In this document: piece after piece, positions 5,345-8,164 of the stretch
Layout: every line of letters starts with the position of its first letter
Numbering within the stretch: the first letter of the stretch is position 1
NCBI GenBank assembly: GCA_945635805.1
Contig: CALZCW010000020.1
Span: forward strand, 1-8,164
Direction: 5' to 3'
Length of the DNA: 8,164 nt
Origin: an uncultured Clostridia bacterium
GTDB taxonomy: Bacteria > Bacillota > Clostridia > Oscillospirales > Oscillospiraceae
Made by a program: the position numbers and the translations under genes
Notes under the pieces: generated by a model
Database searches by the model: none
What the model was told of the DNA's origin: nothing
The model's input: the letters and a program-made list of their open reading frames with translations, nothing else

Positions 5345-6727
5345 ATGTTTAAAAACAATAAAATTGTGCGGCGCACAGTGCTGGCGTTCCTGGCCCTGAC
5401 CCTGCTTGTGTGCATGTGTATCACCGTTGTCTCCGCCGACTCCGGAGAAGACGCGGTTGAGGTCACAGCCGTTGAGACTTCCGATATGACTACATCCAAG
5501 TCCAACAGTGAAGCCCTCGGTGACTTTGTCAATGAAACGGGCCTGATGCGAATCATCAAGAATATCAAGTCTGAATGGACTACCCTCGTGATGATTCTCA
5601 TCTCCTTTGTTTTGCTTTATCTGGCCATCGGCAAGGGCTTTGAGCCACTGCTGCTCCTGCCCATCGCCTTTGGTATGCTGCTGACCAACCTTCCCGGCGC
5701 TGGAATGTATCACAGCGAGATTTTTATCAACGAAACCCACCACATTGACTGGTCCGCTTTCAGCAGCAGCGATACCTTCGGTCTGATCGACGTGCTGTAT
5801 CTCGGCGTCAAGCTGGGTATCTACCCCTGTCTGATCTTTATCGGCGTCGGCGCGTCCACCGACTTTGGTCCGCTGATTGCCAACCCCAAGAGCCTTCTCC
5901 TCGGAGCCGCCGCCCAGTTGGGTATCTTTGTCGCCTTCCTGCTGGCTCTTGTCGTCTCCATGCTCGGCATTGAGGGTTTGAACTTCACCCAGGCCATGGC
6001 TGCCGCTATCGGCATCATCGGCGGTGCGGACGGCCCCACTGCCATCTACGTCACCACCAGGCTGGCTCCCGGGCTTCTCAGCGCCATTGCCATTGCCGCC
6101 TACTCCTACATGGCTCTGGTCCCCGTGATCCAGCCGCCCATCATGCGCGCTCTTACCACCAAGAAAGAGCGCCTGATCCGCATGGATAACCTGCGTACCG
6201 TCTCCAAGAAAGAGAAGATCATCTTCCCCATTGCCGTTACCGCTTTCGTTGCTCTGCTGGTCCCTTCCGCAACTCCGCTGGTCGGCTGCCTGATGCTGGG
6301 CAACCTGTTCCGTGAGTGCGGCGTGACCGAGCGTCTGAGCAAGACTGCCCAGAACGAGCTGATGAATATTGTTGTCATCCTCCTGGGTGTCTCCGTCGGC
6401 GCCACGGCCACTGCCGAGAGCTTCCTCACCTTGCAGACCCTCGCCATTATTGCCCTTGGCATCATCGCTTTTGCCGGCGGCACAGCCGGCGGCGTCCTCC
6501 TCGCCAAGTTCATGAACCTCTTCCTGCCGGATGGCAAGAAGATCAACCCGCTTATCGGCTCTGCCGGTGTTTCCGCCGTCCCGATGGCAGCCCGCGTTTC
6601 CCAGAAGGAAGGCCAGAGAGAGGATCCCTCCAACTTCCTGCTCATGCACGCCATGGGTCCCAACGTAGCCGGTGTTATCGGCTCCGCCGTTGCCGCAGGC
6701 GTGTTTATCGCCCTGTTTGCTCACTAA
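5345..6727 (+). CDS. oadB: Sodium ion-translocating decarboxylase beta subunit
   Basis: The 460-residue polytopic membrane protein decarboxylates carboxybiotin and couples this to Na+ export. Hallmark sequences are present: [13 protein letters not shown] around D229 (the D203 position of Klebsiella OadB), and [20 protein letters not shown] from 401, with N401, G405, S410 and R417 at the spacing of the known N373/G377/S382/R389 set. All the key sodium-path residues I can place are intact. The N-terminus is longer than in classical forms: a basic start, a hydrophobic stretch (11-30), a signal-peptidase-like VVSA (28-31), and a polar stretch (32-76) before the family core begins near 78. AAGGGAG (5331-5337) is seven bases before the ATG. 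The gene sits 25 bases after the biotin carrier and 12 bases before the alpha subunit. The family includes pumps for oxaloacetate, methylmalonyl-CoA and glutaconyl-CoA; the alpha gene next door points to oxaloacetate. Confidence 0.95.
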   Translation: MFKNNKIVRRTVLAFLALTLLVCMCITVVSADSGEDAVEVTAVETSDMTTSKSNSEALGDFVNETGLMRIIKNIKSEWTTLVMILISFVLLYLAIGKGFEPLLLLPIAFGMLLTNLPGAGMYHSEIFINETHHIDWSAFSSSDTFGLIDVLYLGVKLGIYPCLIFIGVGASTDFGPLIANPKSLLLGAAAQLGIFVAFLLALVVSMLGIEGLNFTQAMAAAIGIIGGADGPTAIYVTTRLAPGLLSAIAIAAYSYMALVPVIQPPIMRALTTKKERLIRMDNLRTVSKKEKIIFPIAVTAFVALLVPSATPLVGCLMLGNLFRECGVTERLSKTAQNELMNIVVILLGVSVGATATAESFLTLQTLAIIALGIIAFAGGTAGGVLLAKFMNLFLPDGKKINPLIGSAGVSAVPMAARVSQKEGQREDPSNFLLMHAMGPNVAGVIGSAVAAGVFIALFAH

Positions 6728-6732
6728 GGAGG
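6725..6732 (+). promoter_or_regulatory. Ribosome binding site of the alpha subunit overlapping the beta stop codon
   Basis: TAAGGAGG contains the TAA stop of the beta-subunit gene (6725-6727) and a full AGGAGG motif seven bases before the ATG at 6740. The overlap favours translational coupling, which would keep the beta and alpha subunits in balanced amounts. Confidence 0.8.
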
Positions 6733-6739
6733 CGCTTTT

Positions 6740-8164
6740 ATGGAAAAGAAACCGTTGTATATCACCGAAACCATCCTCCGCGATGCCCATCAGTCCCAGG
6801 CCAAAACCCGTATGCGCATCGAGGATATGCTCCCGGCCTGTGAGCTGCTGGACAACATGGGCTACTGGTCTCTGGAGTGCTGGGGCGGCGCGACCTTTGA
6901 CGTTTGTATGCGCTTCCTCAACGAGGATCCCTGGGAGCGTCTGCGCACCCTGAAAGCCCATATGCCCAAGACCAAGCTGCAGATGCTCTTCCGTGGCCAG
7001 AACATCCTGGGCTACAAGCATTATGCCGACGACGTGGTGGAGGAATTCTGCAAGAAGTCTATCGAAAACGGCATCGACGTGGTCCGCGTTTTTGACGCGT
7101 TGAACGACATCCGCAACCTGCAGAAGGCTGTTGAGTGCGTCAAGAAGTATGGCGGCTGGGCGGAGGTCGCTCTGTCCTACACCGTCAGCCCCGTCCACAA
7201 TGACGACTACTTTGTCAACGTGGCCAAGGAGCTGGAAAAGATGGGTGCCGATTCCATCTGCATCAAGGACATGGCCAACCTGCTGCTGCCCATGCACGCC
7301 TATGACCTGGTCCGTAAGCTGAAGGACAATGTGAATGTTCCCATTCATATGCACACCCACAACACCGCCGGTACCGGCGACATGGTCAACCTGATGGCTG
7401 CCCAGGCCGGCGTGGACATTGTGGACTGCGCTCTGTCTCCCCTTGCTAACGGTACCTCCCAGCCCGCCACCGAATCCCTGGTCGCTACCCTCCAGGGCAC
7501 GGAGCGCGACACCGGTCTGGACCTGAATAAGCTGAATGATGCCGCCGCCCACTTCCGCAAGGTGGCCGACAAGATGAAGCAGGAGGGCATTCTGGATCCC
7601 AAGGTCCTGAGCGTGGACACCAAGGCCCTGATGTATCAGGTTCCCGGCGGCATGCTCTCCAATATGCTGGGTCAGCTCAAGGACGCCGGTCAGGAGGACA
7701 AGTACTATGATGTGCTGGCAGAGGTCCCCCGTGTTCGTAAGGACTTCGGCTATCCTCCCCTGGTCACGCCCACCAGCCAGATCGTCGGTACCCAGGCGGT
7801 CATGAACATCATCGCCGGCGAGCGCTACAAGATGGTGCCGAAGGAATCCAAGGCCCTGCTCCGCGGCGAATACGGCAAGCTTCCCGGCACGGTCAATGAG
7901 GAAGTGCGCCGGAAGTGCATCGGCGACGACAAGGTCATCACCTGCCGCCCCGCCGACCTGCTGGAGCCGGAGCTGGACAAGTACCGCGAGGAAGCCAAGG
8001 ACATCGCCCGCTGTGAAGAGGACGTCCTCTCCTACGCCCTGTTCCCCCAGGTCGCCCGGAAGTTCATGGAGGCACGGAACAATCCCAAGCCCACCGACGC
8101 TCCCGCATCCCCCGCAAAGCCCGCCGACCCCAGCGCTGTCCGCGAGCTTTACGTCGAGGACCTC
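6740..8164 (+). CDS. oadA: Oxaloacetate decarboxylase alpha subunit, carboxyltransferase (3' end outside window)
   Basis: The first 475 codons are open to the window edge with no stop, so the gene is cut by the window. It is a TIM-barrel carboxyltransferase of the OadA / pyruvate carboxylase subunit B / transcarboxylase 5S family. TETILRDAHQS (9-19) supplies metal ligand D15. ICIKDMAN (173-180) carries the active-site K176. HMHTH (203-207) supplies metal ligands H205 and H207. The C-terminal carboxyltransferase part is complete: YQVPGGMLSN (299-308), GYPPLVTPTSQIVGTQAV (337-354), CRPADLLEPEL (402-412) and DVLSYALFPQVA (428-439). It should move the carboxyl group of oxaloacetate to carrier-bound biotin, yielding pyruvate. 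From about 448 a Pro/Ala-rich tail starts, followed by AVRELYVEDL at the edge. In fused forms such a linker precedes a biotin domain, but the last residues do not look like one. The beta subunit next door argues against a soluble transcarboxylase. Confidence 0.95.
   Translation, partial: MEKKPLYITETILRDAHQSQAKTRMRIEDMLPACELLDNMGYWSLECWGGATFDVCMRFLNEDPWERLRTLKAHMPKTKLQMLFRGQNILGYKHYADDVVEEFCKKSIENGIDVVRVFDALNDIRNLQKAVECVKKYGGWAEVALSYTVSPVHNDDYFVNVAKELEKMGADSICIKDMANLLLPMHAYDLVRKLKDNVNVPIHMHTHNTAGTGDMVNLMAAQAGVDIVDCALSPLANGTSQPATESLVATLQGTERDTGLDLNKLNDAAAHFRKVADKMKQEGILDPKVLSVDTKALMYQVPGGMLSNMLGQLKDAGQEDKYYDVLAEVPRVRKDFGYPPLVTPTSQIVGTQAVMNIIAGERYKMVPKESKALLRGEYGKLPGTVNEEVRRKCIGDDKVITCRPADLLEPELDKYREEAKDIARCEEDVLSYALFPQVARKFMEARNNPKPTDAPASPAKPADPSAVRELYVEDL

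Noticed and set aside
5300..7552. 750-codon open frame on the minus strand opposite the beta and alpha subunits
   Set aside because: It lies antisense to two highly conserved decarboxylase genes, its translation is Gly/Gln/Asp/His-rich with no recognisable domain, and it spans several gene boundaries. It is a codon-bias shadow.

Overview
The window looks like a chromosomal segment from an anaerobic, Gram-positive fermenter of the class Clostridia. An Oscillospiraceae/Ruminococcaceae-type gut bacterium is my best guess. The reasons are strong AGGAGG-type ribosome binding sites, moderately high GC with a G/C-rich third codon position, AT-rich promoters, and a biotin-dependent sodium-pump decarboxylase whose biotin carrier is a separate protein. 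The taxonomy is inferred from style only; no marker gene is present.

Layout. Bases 1-116 hold at most the last codons of a rightward gene. Bases 117-166 form a GC-rich hairpin with T-runs in both directions, a probable bidirectional terminator. A leftward gene (198-1373) encodes a membrane-anchored protein with a cytoplasmic zinc ribbon, one transmembrane helix and about three Big2-like (bacterial Ig) domains outside. A 181-base AT-rich divergent promoter region follows. The rightward gene 1555-4572 encodes a 1005-residue protein with a Ser/Thr kinase-like domain, an acidic linker, one transmembrane helix, about four Fn3-like domains and a C-terminal beta-rich domain. Its HRD catalytic aspartate is replaced by asparagine, so it is probably a pseudokinase or an impaired kinase.

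After a 104-base gap with its own TATAAT box comes a tight four-gene operon for a sodium-translocating oxaloacetate decarboxylase: small membrane subunit (OadG/MmdD type, 4677-4940), free-standing biotin carrier protein (4966-5319), sodium-pumping beta subunit (OadB, 5345-6727) and carboxyltransferase alpha subunit (OadA, 6740 to beyond the window end). The alpha subunit moves the carboxyl group of oxaloacetate onto biotin of the carrier. The beta subunit releases CO2 from carboxybiotin and exports Na+. The small subunit anchors the complex in the membrane.

The operon is a well-known system in a split-subunit form. The less ordinary part is the divergent pair of surface proteins. Both have a cytoplasmic recognition domain, one helix and an extracellular stack of Ig-like or Fn3-like folds, and they share one promoter region. 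This makes them a candidate envelope-sensing or scaffolding module, but that function is inference from architecture and position. I found no CRISPR array, tRNA, rRNA, insertion sequence or riboswitch.
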